Source: Clostridium sp. ZS2-4
GTDB lineage: Bacteria; Bacillota; Clostridia; Clostridiales; Clostridiaceae
Length of the DNA: 60,811 nt
Assembly (NCBI RefSeq): GCF_026719745.1
Contig: NZ_JAPPRQ010000133.1
Span: forward strand, 1 to 60,811
Direction: 5' to 3'
The notes under the pieces were generated by a model. The model saw nothing but the letters and a program-made list of their open reading frames with translations. It did no database searches and was not told where the DNA came from. Of this stretch, positions 36,432 to 46,272 are shown one piece after another; position 1 is the first letter of the stretch; every line of letters starts with the position of its first letter. The translations under genes were made by a program, and so were the position numbers.

Positions 36432-37817
36432 GTGATAGATAAAGTTATAGGCTATATACGAGATAACAAAATGTTTAATAAAGGTGATAAGGTTGTAGTA
36501 GGTGTTTCAGGAGGACCAGATTCTATTTGTCTTGTACATGTTTTACATGTTTTACAGGATAAATTAGGTATTGATTTAGTAGCAGCACATATAAATCACT
36601 GTTTAAGGGGAGAAGAAGCTGACAAAGATGAAGAGTATGTTAAAAAATTTTGCCAAAACATAGGTATAGAATGCTTTGTTAAGAAGATTGATGTACATAA
36701 AGTATCGATAGAAAAAGGTATTTCCTGTGAAACAGCTGGAAGAGAAGTTAGATATGAGTTCTTTAAAGAGGTTTTAGAAAAAATAAATGGCCAAAAAATT
36801 GCTGTTGCACATAATGCCAATGATCAGGCGGAGACAGTTCTCATGAGGATAATGCGAGGTTCGGGACTAGAAGGCTTGGTTGGAATTAGGGCTGTGAGAG
36901 AGGGTATTTATGTAAGACCCATATTACATATAAATAGGAAAGAAATAGAGGGATATTGTGAAAGTAATAAGTTAAATCCTAGAATTGATAAAACTAATCT
37001 AGAGAACATATTTACAAGAAATAAAATACGATTAGAATTGATTCCGTACATAGAAAACAATTTTAATAAGGATATAATTGATGGAATAAATAGATTAGCG
37101 GATACAATAAGAAAGGATAATGATTACATAAATTTTATTGCAGGGGAGTTATATAGAAAATATTGTAAAAACAATAAAGGTGAGGTTATAATATATAAGG
37201 ATGCCTTTAAAGAGGATGAGGCTATTCTGACGAGGATAATAAGAATGGCTTTTAAGACACTTAAAGGGGATTTACGTAATTTTGAAAGAGTTCATGTTTA
37301 TGATATTATAAATATTCAAAGACATTCTACTGGTAAGATAATTATGCTTCCTAACAATATAGAAGTATTAAATAACTATGGAGATGTACATATATATGTT
37401 AAGAAGGATAAGAAAGTGAGCAGTAAGGAAGAGCATAGTCTAATTGTGGATTGTGAGAATAATTTAAAGGAAATTGGGTTAAAGGTAAACTTAAAATTAA
37501 TAAAAGATAATATTCCTAAAGATTTTAAAAAAAATAATTTAATTAAATATTTTGATTATGATAAAATGAATGGAGATATAAAATTAAGACATAGGAGAAA
37601 TGCAGACAAATTCACCCCATTAGGAATGAAAGGAAGTAAAAAATTAAAAGATTTATTTATAGATTTAAAAATTCCCCAAAATGAAAGAGACAGTATACCT
37701 CTTATATGTTTTGGAGAAGAAATAGCTTGGGTAGTTGGATACAGAGTAAGTAATAAATTTAAGACTGATGAAAATACCCAAAATATATTACAAATTAAAA
37801 TCGAAAGAGAGGAATAA
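36432..37817 (+). CDS. tilS: tRNA(Ile)-lysidine synthase
   Basis: 461 residues from GTG 36432, 8 nt behind GGGAG; an in-frame GTG at 36423 overlaps the ribosome site. The PP-loop SGGPDS (26-31) binds ATP. HINHCLRGEEAD, CETAGREVRYEFF and AHNANDQAETVLMRIMRGSGLEGL are TilS motifs. The C-terminal domain (about 370-460) with LRHRRNADKFTPLGMKGSKKLKDLFID binds tRNA. The enzyme converts C34 of the CAT-anticodon isoleucine tRNA to lysidine, changing its decoding to AUA. hpt follows after 5 bp, so they are one operon, as in Bacillus. Confidence 0.96.
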   Translation: MIDKVIGYIRDNKMFNKGDKVVVGVSGGPDSICLVHVLHVLQDKLGIDLVAAHINHCLRGEEADKDEEYVKKFCQNIGIECFVKKIDVHKVSIEKGISCETAGREVRYEFFKEVLEKINGQKIAVAHNANDQAETVLMRIMRGSGLEGLVGIRAVREGIYVRPILHINRKEIEGYCESNKLNPRIDKTNLENIFTRNKIRLELIPYIENNFNKDIIDGINRLADTIRKDNDYINFIAGELYRKYCKNNKGEVIIYKDAFKEDEAILTRIIRMAFKTLKGDLRNFERVHVYDIINIQRHSTGKIIMLPNNIEVLNNYGDVHIYVKKDKKVSSKEEHSLIVDCENNLKEIGLKVNLKLIKDNIPKDFKKNNLIKYFDYDKMNGDIKLRHRRNADKFTPLGMKGSKKLKDLFIDLKIPQNERDSIPLICFGEEIAWVVGYRVSNKFKTDENTQNILQIKIEREE

Positions 37818-37822
37818 TAAGA

Positions 37823-38362
37823 ATGAAAAATGATATTGAAAGAGTATTGATAAGTGAAGAGGAAATAAGTGATAAAATTAGAGAGCTGGGAAGTAAAATC
37901 AGTGAAGAGTATAAAAATAAAGACTTGATGCTTGTTGGTGTACTTAAAGGATCAGTTCCATTTATGGCTGAACTTATGAAGAGAATAGATATTCCATGCA
38001 AAATGGACTTTATGGCAGTTTCAAGTTATGGAAATTCAAGTGAGAGTTCCGGAGTAGTTAGAATACTTAAAGATTTGGATTTTGAAATAGAAAATAAAGA
38101 TGTACTTATAATAGAAGATATAATTGATTCAGGGATAACATTGAAGTATCTTGTAAAGTATTTAAAAGCTAAAAACCCAAATAGTGTAGAAATAGCGTGT
38201 CTTTTAAATAAACCTGAAAGACGAGAGGTTGATATTCATGTTAAGTATTTAGGATATGATGTACCAAATTATTTTTTAGTTGGATATGGTTTGGATTATG
38301 CAGAGAAGTATAGAAACTTACCTTATGTAGGAATACTAAAAGAGGAAGTTTACAAAAAATAA
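37823..38362 (+). CDS. hpt: Hypoxanthine phosphoribosyltransferase
   Basis: 179 residues. The PRPP-binding loop VLIIEDIIDSGITLKYL and the preceding LVGVLKGSVPFMAEL and DFMAVSSYG motifs are diagnostic. The enzyme salvages hypoxanthine and guanine to IMP and GMP. Start ATG 37823 follows AGAGAGGAATAATA, 5 bp after tilS. The pair tilS-hpt and the downstream ftsH reproduce Bacillus gene order. Confidence 0.96.
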   Translation: MKNDIERVLISEEEISDKIRELGSKISEEYKNKDLMLVGVLKGSVPFMAELMKRIDIPCKMDFMAVSSYGNSSESSGVVRILKDLDFEIENKDVLIIEDIIDSGITLKYLVKYLKAKNPNSVEIACLLNKPERREVDIHVKYLGYDVPNYFLVGYGLDYAEKYRNLPYVGILKEEVYKK

Positions 38363-38450
38363 ATAATTACTATTATTGTAAAGGAAAATTTTATATGATA
38401 AAATTTTATGTAAAATTACTACAATTCCGAAAAAGATGGGGGGTTTTAAT

Positions 38451-40259
38451 GTGAAAAAGTTTTCCAGCGCAACAGCATGGATAATTGTATTTATGATGGT
38501 TATATTAGCTGCTTTAGCTTTGCTTGAAACAAATAAAAGTGCTAGTTTGATTTCATATAATCAGTTTAAACAATATTTAGTTAAAGATAATATTTCCAGA
38601 GTCGAAGTTAAACAAGATAGAAGAACAGTAATTGGTGAATTAAAGGATAAGGATAAAACTCAATTTGAATCAGTAATTCCTGAAACTCTATTAATAGATA
38701 TTATAAAAGAAAATCCTAATGCAACAGCAGAAGTTAGATTTGAAAAACCAACTTCTATGCCTATATGGGTAAATTGGCTTCCGACTATATTCCTAATACT
38801 TATGTTAGTTGGATTTTGGTTTATGTTTATGCAGCAGTCTCAAGGTGGTGGCGGCAACAGAGGAGTAATGAACTTTGGTAAAAGTAGAGCTAAGATGGCT
38901 ACCCCAGATAAGCAAAAGGTAACTTTTAAGGATGTGGCTGGTGCAGATGAAGAAAAAGGAGAGTTAGAAGAAATAGTTGATTTCTTAAAACAACCAAAGA
39001 GATATTTGGAAATGGGAGCCAGAATCCCTAAAGGAGTACTTCTTGTAGGACCTCCAGGAACTGGTAAAACGCTTCTGGCTAAAGCTATAGCGGGAGAGGC
39101 GGGAGTGCCATTTTTCAGTATATCGGGTTCAGATTTTGTTGAAATGTTTGTTGGTGTTGGTGCATCAAGAGTTAGAGATTTATTTGAACAAGCAAAGAAA
39201 AATGCTCCATGTATAATATTTATTGACGAAATTGATGCTGTTGGTAGGCAAAGAGGTGCTGGACTTGGCGGCGGACATGATGAAAGAGAACAAACACTTA
39301 ACCAACTGTTAGTTGAAATGGATGGATTCGGAGTAAATGAAGGGATAATTTTACTAGCAGCTACAAATAGACCAGATATACTGGATAAAGCAATTTTAAG
39401 ACCAGGTAGATTCGATAGACAAATTTTAGTTGGTTCTCCAGATGTGAAGGGAAGAGAAGAAATATTAAAGGTTCATATCAAGAATAAGCCATTATCAGAT
39501 GAAGTTAAACTTGACGTTTTGGCAAAAAGAACTCCTGGTTTTGTAGGAGCTGATCTTGAAAACTTAATGAATGAAGCTGCGTTGCTTGCAGTTAGAGGTA
39601 ATAAAAAAGTAATAGGAATGGAAGAACTTGAAGAAGCTATAACTAGGGTTATAGCGGGACCGGAGAAAAAGAGCAGAGTTATAGACGATGAAGATAGAAA
39701 GCTTACGGCGTATCATGAAGCAGGTCATGCTATTGTTATGGAGTTTACACCGCATTCTGATCCAGTACATGAAATTAGTATAATTCCAAGAGGTATGGCT
39801 GGAGGATATACTATGCATCTTCCAGAAAAAGATACAGCTTATACATCTAAATCAAAATTAAAAGATGAGATGGTTGGGCTTTTAGGTGGAAGAGTTGCAG
39901 AACAAATGATACTTGGAGATATAAGTACAGGTGCTTCAAGTGACATACAAAGAGTCTCTGTTGTCGCTAGAAAAATGGTTATGGAATATGGTATGAGTGA
40001 AAAATTAGGAACTATAACTTTTGGAAGCGGTCATGATGAAGTATTTTTAGGTAGAGACCTAGGAAAAGCAAAAAATTATAGTGAAGAAGTTGCTTTTGAA
40101 ATAGATAAAGAAGTAAAAGCATTAGTAGATACAGCTTATAAAAGAGCGGAAAATATACTGAAAGAACATGAAGATAAGCTTCACGCTGTAGCTAAAGCAC
40201 TTCTTGAGAAAGAAAAAATTGGTGCTGAGGAATTTAAGGCTATAGTAAAAGAGATATAG
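38451..40259 (+). CDS. ftsH: ATP-dependent membrane zinc metalloprotease FtsH
   Basis: 602 residues from GTG 38451, 7 nt behind a G6 ribosome site; an in-frame ATG at 38436 overlaps that site. Two membrane helices (about 7-25 and 104-126) flank a small extracytoplasmic domain. The AAA domain has Walker A GPPGTGKT (200-207), Walker [12 protein letters not shown] and the [24 protein letters not shown]. The protease domain has HEAGH near residue 425. FtsH degrades unassembled and regulatory membrane proteins. It follows hpt after 88 bp and ends at a strong terminator. Confidence 0.97.
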   Translation: MKKFSSATAWIIVFMMVILAALALLETNKSASLISYNQFKQYLVKDNISRVEVKQDRRTVIGELKDKDKTQFESVIPETLLIDIIKENPNATAEVRFEKPTSMPIWVNWLPTIFLILMLVGFWFMFMQQSQGGGGNRGVMNFGKSRAKMATPDKQKVTFKDVAGADEEKGELEEIVDFLKQPKRYLEMGARIPKGVLLVGPPGTGKTLLAKAIAGEAGVPFFSISGSDFVEMFVGVGASRVRDLFEQAKKNAPCIIFIDEIDAVGRQRGAGLGGGHDEREQTLNQLLVEMDGFGVNEGIILLAATNRPDILDKAILRPGRFDRQILVGSPDVKGREEILKVHIKNKPLSDEVKLDVLAKRTPGFVGADLENLMNEAALLAVRGNKKVIGMEELEEAITRVIAGPEKKSRVIDDEDRKLTAYHEAGHAIVMEFTPHSDPVHEISIIPRGMAGGYTMHLPEKDTAYTSKSKLKDEMVGLLGGRVAEQMILGDISTGASSDIQRVSVVARKMVMEYGMSEKLGTITFGSGHDEVFLGRDLGKAKNYSEEVAFEIDKEVKALVDTAYKRAENILKEHEDKLHAVAKALLEKEKIGAEEFKAIVKEI

Positions 40260-40314
40260 ATATGAGTACAATTGCTTAAAAAAATAAATATTAAAAAGTT
40301 AGATGTTTAGTATC

Positions 40315-40360
40315 AAAATTCCGGTAAAAATTTAATTTTTACCGGAATTTTGATTTTTTA
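40315..40360 (+). terminator. ftsH terminator
   Basis: A 16-bp perfect stem (40315-40330 with 40336-40351) around TTTAA, followed by GATTTTTTATTT. Confidence 0.9.
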
Positions 40361-40626
40361 TTTCAATATAATTCAACTAAAACAAATGTTATATAGTTTG
40401 AAAAAAGGTGATAAATTGCATAAAAAAAGGGTATTATACTATATATTTGTGCGTATGTCGAAAGAATTAGTATAAGTTTAGTGTATACCCTATACTTTTT
40501 GCTTTTTTTTAATTATAATTAGTAGTGTTGATGATAAATACTGTTAACTTAATATAATAAGGTCAAATGGACATAATAAAGCTATAGCTTTATTGTGCTT
40601 ATATATAATTTTGAAGGGGTGGTTAT
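40361..40626 (+). promoter_or_regulatory. Leader region of the thioesterase gene
   Basis: 266 bp without coding capacity. AGGGTATTATACT (40428-40440) is nearly complementary to AGTGTATACCCT (40479-40490), and a T-rich run (40494-40510) follows, so the region could form a terminator-like or riboswitch-like fold. A TGTCGAA (40456-40462) between the arms matches the Spo0A box. AATAAAGCTATAGCTTTATT (40576-40595) is a further perfect palindrome just before the ribosome site. No known riboswitch class was recognised. Confidence 0.45.
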
Positions 40627-41013
40627 ATGGAATTTAATTTATTAGAAGGAACAAAAGGAACTATGGAAATTGTTGCAAGTGAAAACGATTCTGCAAGTAA
40701 GGTTGGATCAGGACTAGTGGATGTATATTCAACACCTTCTATGGTTGGATTAATGGAAAACACAGCTCAAACTAGTGTAAAAGACAGTTTGCCAGAAGGA
40801 TACACTACAGTTGGAATAGACATTAGTGTAAAACATATGAAAGCAACTCCAATAGGTATGAAGGTAAAATGCATATCTACATTAAAGAAAATTGCGGGTA
40901 AAAAACTAGTATTTGAAGTTGAAGCTTATGATGAAGTTGCAAAAATAGGTGAAGGAACACACACTAGATATATAGTAAATCACGACGATTTTGTAAAGAA
41001 AATTGAAAAATAA
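40627..41013 (+). CDS. FlK-like hotdog thioesterase family protein
   Basis: 128 residues forming a hotdog-fold pattern: STPSMVGLMENTAQTSVKDSL, then GYTTVGIDISVKHMKATPIGMKV and GEGTHTRYIV. The arrangement TPSMVGLMENTA is typical of the FlK (fluoroacetyl-CoA thioesterase)-like group. The Thr/Glu of the N-terminal helix and the final GxxxHxR correspond to residues used in that family. The true acyl-CoA substrate is unknown; clearing inhibitory acyl-CoAs is a guess. Start ATG 40627 follows AAGGGGTGG. It is upstream of fhs by 56 bp and may share a transcript. Confidence 0.8.
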   Translation: MEFNLLEGTKGTMEIVASENDSASKVGSGLVDVYSTPSMVGLMENTAQTSVKDSLPEGYTTVGIDISVKHMKATPIGMKVKCISTLKKIAGKKLVFEVEAYDEVAKIGEGTHTRYIVNHDDFVKKIEK

Positions 41014-41069
41014 TCTTTTAACAGGAATATTGATATATTCCTGTTAATTTTTAAATGGGGTGAATTAAC

Positions 41070-42740
41070 ATGAAAAGCGATATCGAAATTGCACAAAGTG
41101 CTAGTATGAAGCCTATAGTAGAAATTGCAGAAAAGATAGGTTTAAAGGATGATGATATTGAATTATATGGTAAATATAAATGTAAAATATCATTAGATAT
41201 GCTGAAAAGAGAAACTACTAAAAAAGACGGAAAATTAATACTTATAACTGCTATAAATCCAACACCAGCAGGAGAAGGAAAATCAACAGTTACAGTGGGG
41301 CTTGGTCAGGCTTTTAATAAATTAAATAAAAATGCTATAATTGCTTTAAGAGAACCATCTCTTGGACCAGTATTTGGAGTAAAAGGAGGAGCGGCTGGAG
41401 GAGGATATTCTCAAGTGGTTCCTATGGAAGATATAAATTTACATTTTACAGGAGATATGCATGCTATAACAGCAGCTAATAATCTACTTGCAGCGGCTAT
41501 AGACAATCATATACATCAAGGAAATTCTCTTAGAATTGATCAAAGACGTATCATATTTAAAAGAGTTATGGATATGAATGACAGAGCTCTTAGACATATT
41601 GTTGTAGGTATGGGTGGAAAACCTAATGGATTTCCTAGAGAAGACGGATTTATGATAACTGTTGCCTCGGAAATAATGGCTATACTATGTCTATCAAATA
41701 GTTTAATGGATTTAAAAGAAAGAATGGGGAATATTCTTGTGGCATATAATCTTGATGGAGAGCCTGTATACTGCAGAGAATTAGGTGTGCAAGGGGCTAT
41801 GGCGTTGTTGATGAAAGATGCTGTAAAGCCTAATCTTGTTCAAACCTTAGAAAATACTCCTGCAATAATCCATGGAGGACCTTTTGCTAATATTGCTCAT
41901 GGCTGCAATAGTATTCTTGCAACTAAAATGGCGTTAAAGCTTGGAGATTATGCAATAACAGAAGCTGGATTTGGAGCTGATCTTGGTGCAGAGAAATTTT
42001 TAGATATTAAATGCAGATATGGTGGATTAAAACCTGATTGTGTTGTTATAGTTGCAACTATAAGAGCTTTAAAACATCATGGAGGTGCTTCTAAGGAAGA
42101 ATTAAGCAATCCAGATGTTGAAAAACTATCAAAAGGTATTGGGAACTTAGAAAAACAAATTGAAAATATAAGAAAATATGGTGTGCCAGTAGTGGTGGCT
42201 ATAAATAAATTTATTACTGATAGTAATGAAGAAATAGAATATATACAAAACTTCTGTAATACTTTAGGAGTAGATGTTGCACTTACTGAAGTATGGGAAA
42301 AAGGTGGAGAAGGTGGAATATCTCTAGCTGAAAAAGTTTTAAATACAATTGAAAAAGATGAAAGCAAGTTTAAGTGTTTGTATGAAAAAGAGTTACCTAT
42401 AAAAGAAAAAATGGGTATTATAGCTAGAGAAATTTATGGAGCTGATGATGTTTCATATACTAATGCTGCAGAAAAGCAAATTAAAGATATTGAAAAATTA
42501 GGGTTAGATAAATTACCTATATGTGTAGCTAAAACTCAATATTCTCTTTCCGATAACCCTCAATTGTTAGGAAAGCCAGAGAACTTTAGTATTAGTGTTA
42601 GCGAAGTTAAGGTTTCTAATGGTGCTGGATTTATTGTAGTTTTAACTGGAGGCGTAATGACTATGCCAGGACTGCCAAAAATTCCGGCTGCCAATAGAAT
42701 GGATATATTGGAAGATGGAACTATCGAGGGATTATTTTAA
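41070..42740 (+). CDS. fhs: Formate--tetrahydrofolate ligase
   Basis: 556 residues, full length. The ATP-loop [17 protein letters not shown], the signatures [23 protein letters not shown] and [23 protein letters not shown], and the C-terminal [20 protein letters not shown] are unmistakable. The enzyme joins formate to tetrahydrofolate with ATP, giving 10-formyl-THF for purines and initiator tRNA formylation, and it is abundant in clostridia. Start ATG 41070 follows GGGGTG. It ends at a terminator. Confidence 0.98.
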   Translation: MKSDIEIAQSASMKPIVEIAEKIGLKDDDIELYGKYKCKISLDMLKRETTKKDGKLILITAINPTPAGEGKSTVTVGLGQAFNKLNKNAIIALREPSLGPVFGVKGGAAGGGYSQVVPMEDINLHFTGDMHAITAANNLLAAAIDNHIHQGNSLRIDQRRIIFKRVMDMNDRALRHIVVGMGGKPNGFPREDGFMITVASEIMAILCLSNSLMDLKERMGNILVAYNLDGEPVYCRELGVQGAMALLMKDAVKPNLVQTLENTPAIIHGGPFANIAHGCNSILATKMALKLGDYAITEAGFGADLGAEKFLDIKCRYGGLKPDCVVIVATIRALKHHGGASKEELSNPDVEKLSKGIGNLEKQIENIRKYGVPVVVAINKFITDSNEEIEYIQNFCNTLGVDVALTEVWEKGGEGGISLAEKVLNTIEKDESKFKCLYEKELPIKEKMGIIAREIYGADDVSYTNAAEKQIKDIEKLGLDKLPICVAKTQYSLSDNPQLLGKPENFSISVSEVKVSNGAGFIVVLTGGVMTMPGLPKIPAANRMDILEDGTIEGLF

Positions 42741-42776
42741 AGATGAAATAAATTTTTGAAACATATCATTGCTAAC

Positions 42777-42812
42777 AATAACGAACTTTAAGTTTTAAAG
42801 TTCGTTATTTAT
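42777..42812 (+). terminator. fhs terminator
   Basis: AATAACGAACTTTA (42777-42790) pairs with TAAAGTTCGTTATT (42796-42809). Confidence 0.8.
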
Positions 42813-42905
42813 ATTAACCAATAGTACATAGAAGTTTTACTTGACAAATTATCACCAATTGTTAAAATTAAATTGATATTAAGATGGCAATATGATTTGC
42901 TAAGG

Positions 42906-42934
42906 GAGCAGTTGTATACTGCTCTTATAATTTT
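42906..42934 (+). promoter_or_regulatory. Hairpin in the coaX leader
   Basis: GAGCAGT (42906-42912) pairs with ACTGCTC (42918-42924) and is followed by TTATAATTTT. It lies between a TTGACA at 42841-42846 and the ribosome site AAGGAG, so it could act as an attenuator. The stem is short and the T tract interrupted. Confidence 0.4.
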
Positions 42935-42952
42935 ATTAAGGAGTGTATTGCA

Positions 42953-43732
42953 GTGATTTTTGTTTTAGATGCAGGAAATACTAACATTGTACTAGGAATT
43001 TTTAAAGATAATAAGCTTATCATGGAATGTAGGATAGGGACTGATGCTAAAAGAACTGCTGATGAGTATGGAATTCAAGTCTTAAAATTATTTTCACATA
43101 ATAATATAGATCCCTCCGATATAAGAGGTGTAATAATATCTTCCGTAGTTCCTAATATTATGTATTCAATTGAACATATGATAAGAAAATATTTTAAATT
43201 AGATCCTATTGTAGTAGGGCCGGGAGTAAAGACGGGAATAAATATAAAATATGATAATCCTAAATTTGTAGGAGCAGATAGAATAGTTAATGCCGTAGCA
43301 GCCCATGAAATATATAGAAGACCTTTGGTTATAATAGATTTTGGAACTGCTACGACTTTTTGTGCTATAACAAAAAGAGGTGACTACTTAGGTGGTGCAA
43401 TATGCCCAGGGGTAAAGATTTCGGCAGATGCTTTATTTGAAAAAGCAGCTAAGCTTCCAAGAATTGAGCTTGCAAAGCCTAAATGTGTCATATGTAAAAG
43501 TACTGTTGCAAGTATGCAGTCAGGTATAGTTTACGGATATATTGGGCAAGTTGATTACATAGTATCAAAAATGAAAAATGAAATGATTGAAATGGGAGAA
43601 GAAGAACCTTTTGTTGTAGCAACTGGAGGACTTGCAAACCTCATTGCACAAGAATCAACAACTATAGATGAGGTTAATTCATTTTTAACATTAGAAGGAC
43701 TAAGAGTAATTTATGAAAAGAATAAAGAGTAG
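42953..43732 (+). CDS. coaX: Type III pantothenate kinase
   Basis: 259 residues. The ASKHA-fold phosphate motif is [48 protein letters not shown] and [13 protein letters not shown] with [10 protein letters not shown] are CoaX hallmarks. It phosphorylates pantothenate at the first step of coenzyme A synthesis and needs a monovalent cation. Start GTG 42953 lies 9 nt behind AAGGAG. dusB follows after 8 bp, so they are cotranscribed. Confidence 0.97.
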   Translation: MIFVLDAGNTNIVLGIFKDNKLIMECRIGTDAKRTADEYGIQVLKLFSHNNIDPSDIRGVIISSVVPNIMYSIEHMIRKYFKLDPIVVGPGVKTGINIKYDNPKFVGADRIVNAVAAHEIYRRPLVIIDFGTATTFCAITKRGDYLGGAICPGVKISADALFEKAAKLPRIELAKPKCVICKSTVASMQSGIVYGYIGQVDYIVSKMKNEMIEMGEEEPFVVATGGLANLIAQESTTIDEVNSFLTLEGLRVIYEKNKE

Positions 43733-43740
43733 GTATATAT

Positions 43741-44709
43741 ATGAAAATAGGAAATTTAGAATTTGATAATAATGTATTTTTAGCGCCTATGGCGGGGGTT
43801 ACAGATATTTCTTTTAGAGGGCTGTGTAAAGAAATGGGATGTGACCTGGTTTATACAGAGATGATAAGTGCAAAAGGGCTTTATTACGGCAGCAAAAACA
43901 CAAAACAACTACTTGAAGTTAGTGAGGAAGAAAAACCTATAGCGGTACAAATATTTGGAAATGACCCCAATATTATGGCAAAAGCTTGTGAGATTTTTAA
44001 TACAAATAATGATATTTGTGTAATTGATGTTAACATGGGCTGTCCTGTACCAAAGATAGTTAAGAACGGCGAGGGGTCAGCTCTCATGAAAAATCCTAAG
44101 TTGGCGGCAGAGATAGTAAAAGAGATGAAAAAGGTTTCAGAAAAACCTGTAACTGTTAAGTTTAGAAAAGGTTTTGATGAGAATAATATTAATGCGGTAG
44201 ATTTTGCAAAAGAAATGGAACAGGCTGGTGCTGATGTAGTCGCTGTTCATGGAAGAACACGGGCTCAAATGTATGAAGGGAAAGCAGATTGGGATATAAT
44301 AAAGAAAGTAAAAGAGGCTGTGAAAATTCCTGTGATTGGGAATGGGGATGTATTTTCAGCTGAGGATGCAATAGAACTTAATAAACTTGCTAAATGTGAC
44401 GGAATAATGGTTGCCAGAGGATCGATGGGAAACCCTTGGATATTTAAGCAAATAACTCAGGCTTTAAGAGGTGAAGAGGTTATATATCCAAGTGATGAAC
44501 AAAAAATAGAAATGAGTATTAGGCATTTGAAAATTGCGGTACATTACCATGGAGAAGCTAAGGCAGTTAGAGAAATGAGAAAGCATATTGCGTGGTATAT
44601 AAAAGGTGTTCGAAATTGTACGGAAATTAAAAATAAAGTTAATACAGAAAAAGATAGTAAAAATGTTATGAATATTTTAATGGAATATAAGAATATGCTA
44701 AGAAAATAA
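43741..44709 (+). CDS. dusB: tRNA-dihydrouridine synthase
   Basis: 322 residues. The FMN-binding TIM barrel opens [36 protein letters not shown]. The catalytic Cys lies in [20 protein letters not shown], and [22 protein letters not shown] and [15 protein letters not shown]-like motifs follow. The C-terminal helical domain binds tRNA. It reduces specific tRNA uridines to dihydrouridine. The DusB label follows family resemblance and position. It is 8 bp behind coaX. Confidence 0.95.
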   Translation: MKIGNLEFDNNVFLAPMAGVTDISFRGLCKEMGCDLVYTEMISAKGLYYGSKNTKQLLEVSEEEKPIAVQIFGNDPNIMAKACEIFNTNNDICVIDVNMGCPVPKIVKNGEGSALMKNPKLAAEIVKEMKKVSEKPVTVKFRKGFDENNINAVDFAKEMEQAGADVVAVHGRTRAQMYEGKADWDIIKKVKEAVKIPVIGNGDVFSAEDAIELNKLAKCDGIMVARGSMGNPWIFKQITQALRGEEVIYPSDEQKIEMSIRHLKIAVHYHGEAKAVREMRKHIAWYIKGVRNCTEIKNKVNTEKDSKNVMNILMEYKNMLRK

Positions 44710-44787
44710 ATTTTTTTATGAGAAATGTAATTTATTATATATGCAATTAATAAAATAAATATATAAATAATAAATTGCAGGTAAGTC

Positions 44788-45648
44788 ATGAATAAAATTA
44801 TATATATTGATTCTAATTTGCAAAAAATGTATGATGACAACGGGTTTTGGGGAAAGATAAAAGATAAATTTAATACTAAATATGAGGGTGAGAGTTTCAT
44901 AAAAAATTTAGAGATTTCTATATTAAAAGTAAAACTTCCACCTAATTTTAATGAAAGTGCCTTTAAAAGAAATATATTTAGTATTAATAAAAGGTTTGGC
45001 AGTGATAATTCAATTTTGGCCCTGAAAACCTTTAGAAAAATGGATTATTATTTTTATAGTGAATTGCAAAAGAAGATTTTTGCGTACAGTGTAGTAAAAA
45101 GCATACAATTGATTCTTATGACTAGAAAAAAGAGTATTAAGCAAGATTGCATTTTAGTATATGATGCTGCAGATGATATAAATAAATATATAATTTATGA
45201 ATTGGCAAAAAAGGCAAGACGTTTTATATTACTATCGAATAATATAAAGAAAACAAGGATGTTATGTGATTATATAGTATCAAATTATGGGATTTCACCT
45301 ATAGTAACTAATGATAGGAAATATGCTGTTGGAGATTCAGATTTTATAATTACTTCCAGATCCTTAGTTGTTTCAAAAAAATGTCCTGTATGGTACCTGG
45401 ATAATATGTATATCCCACAAGAAACAGAAGATATAGCAGTTAACGAAGTAACTTATCTTACACCATGGGATATAGAAGGAGTAAATGTAACACCAGAATT
45501 GCTAGGTGCTGTATTTAGTAGGGAGAAAATAAAAGATATTGGTGAATTTCTTCAAGAAAAAGAAATTTTCATGGGAGAAATTAAGTTTAAAAGCTATAAA
45601 GTATTAGAACATAGTATATTATGGAAAAAAATTCAAGAAACGTGTTGA
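44788..45648 (+). CDS. Conserved-looking protein of unknown function
   Basis: 286 residues. No named family was recognised. Residues about 128-200 alternate hydrophobic strands and helices (CILVYDAADDINKYIIYELAKKARRFILLS, then SPIVTNDRKYAVGDSDFIITS) in a Rossmann-like rhythm. The N-terminal 100 residues are Lys/Phe-rich with a short hydrophobic core. There is no signal peptide or membrane helix, so it is probably cytoplasmic. The start ATG 44788 follows the weak site GCAGG. It lies between dusB and greA, and the greA promoter overlaps its last codons. Confidence 0.7.
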   Translation: MNKIIYIDSNLQKMYDDNGFWGKIKDKFNTKYEGESFIKNLEISILKVKLPPNFNESAFKRNIFSINKRFGSDNSILALKTFRKMDYYFYSELQKKIFAYSVVKSIQLILMTRKKSIKQDCILVYDAADDINKYIIYELAKKARRFILLSNNIKKTRMLCDYIVSNYGISPIVTNDRKYAVGDSDFIITSRSLVVSKKCPVWYLDNMYIPQETEDIAVNEVTYLTPWDIEGVNVTPELLGAVFSREKIKDIGEFLQEKEIFMGEIKFKSYKVLEHSILWKKIQETC

Positions 45649-45673
45649 CATAAGAAAGTTCCTGTTTTATAAT
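45645..45673 (+). promoter_or_regulatory. Consensus sigma-A promoter of greA
   Basis: TTGACA (45645-45650), 17-bp spacer, TATAAT (45668-45673), both perfect. The -35 overlaps the stop codon of the preceding gene. Confidence 0.9.
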
Positions 45674-45743
45674 AACTTAAATAATTACATGTAAAATAAT
45701 ACAGAAATTTTAAATAAATTATTATTTAAAGGGGAGTAAAAAA

Positions 45744-46223
45744 ATGAGCGATTCAAAACAATATATTATGACAAGTGAAGGTGTAAAAAAATTAGAAGAT
45801 GAATTAGAATATCTTAAAACGGTTAAAAGAAAAGAAATAACTGAGAAAATAAAAGTTGCTATTTCTTATGGAGATTTAAGTGAAAACTCTGAGTATGATG
45901 AAGCTAAAAATGAACAAGCATTTGTTGAAGGAAGAATAATACAGCTCGAAAATATGCTAAGAAATGCAAATGTAGTTGATGAAAGTGAAATATCACTAGA
46001 AAGTGTAAGTGTTGGTTCTTTTGTAAAGGTAAAAGATTATGATTTTGATGAAGAAGTAGAATTTCATATTGTAGGTTCGGCAGAAGCTGATCCTATGGAA
46101 AATAAAATTTCGAATGAATCACCAGTAGGTAATGCTCTTATTGGTAAAAAAATTGGAGATATAGTTGATGTTCCAGTTCCAGATGGAATTAGTAAATTTG
46201 AAATTTTAGATATTAGAATATAA
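45744..46223 (+). CDS. greA: Transcription elongation factor GreA
   Basis: 159 residues. The N-terminal coiled coil (about 10-75) has the acidic tip [29 protein letters not shown] that stimulates RNA polymerase cleavage. The C-terminal FKBP-like domain ends [23 protein letters not shown]. GreA rescues backtracked polymerase. Start ATG 45744 follows AAGGGGAG, behind a consensus promoter. lysS follows after 49 bp, probably in the same transcript. Confidence 0.97.
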   Translation: MSDSKQYIMTSEGVKKLEDELEYLKTVKRKEITEKIKVAISYGDLSENSEYDEAKNEQAFVEGRIIQLENMLRNANVVDESEISLESVSVGSFVKVKDYDFDEEVEFHIVGSAEADPMENKISNESPVGNALIGKKIGDIVDVPVPDGISKFEILDIRI

Positions 46224-46272
46224 ACTATATATGTAGTAAAGTAATTACATCTGAAAGTGGAGGGATGCACGA

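Noticed and set aside
40456-40462. TGTCGAA as a confident Spo0A box
   Set aside because: A single 7-mer match is expected by chance in a window of this size; kept only as part of a leader description.
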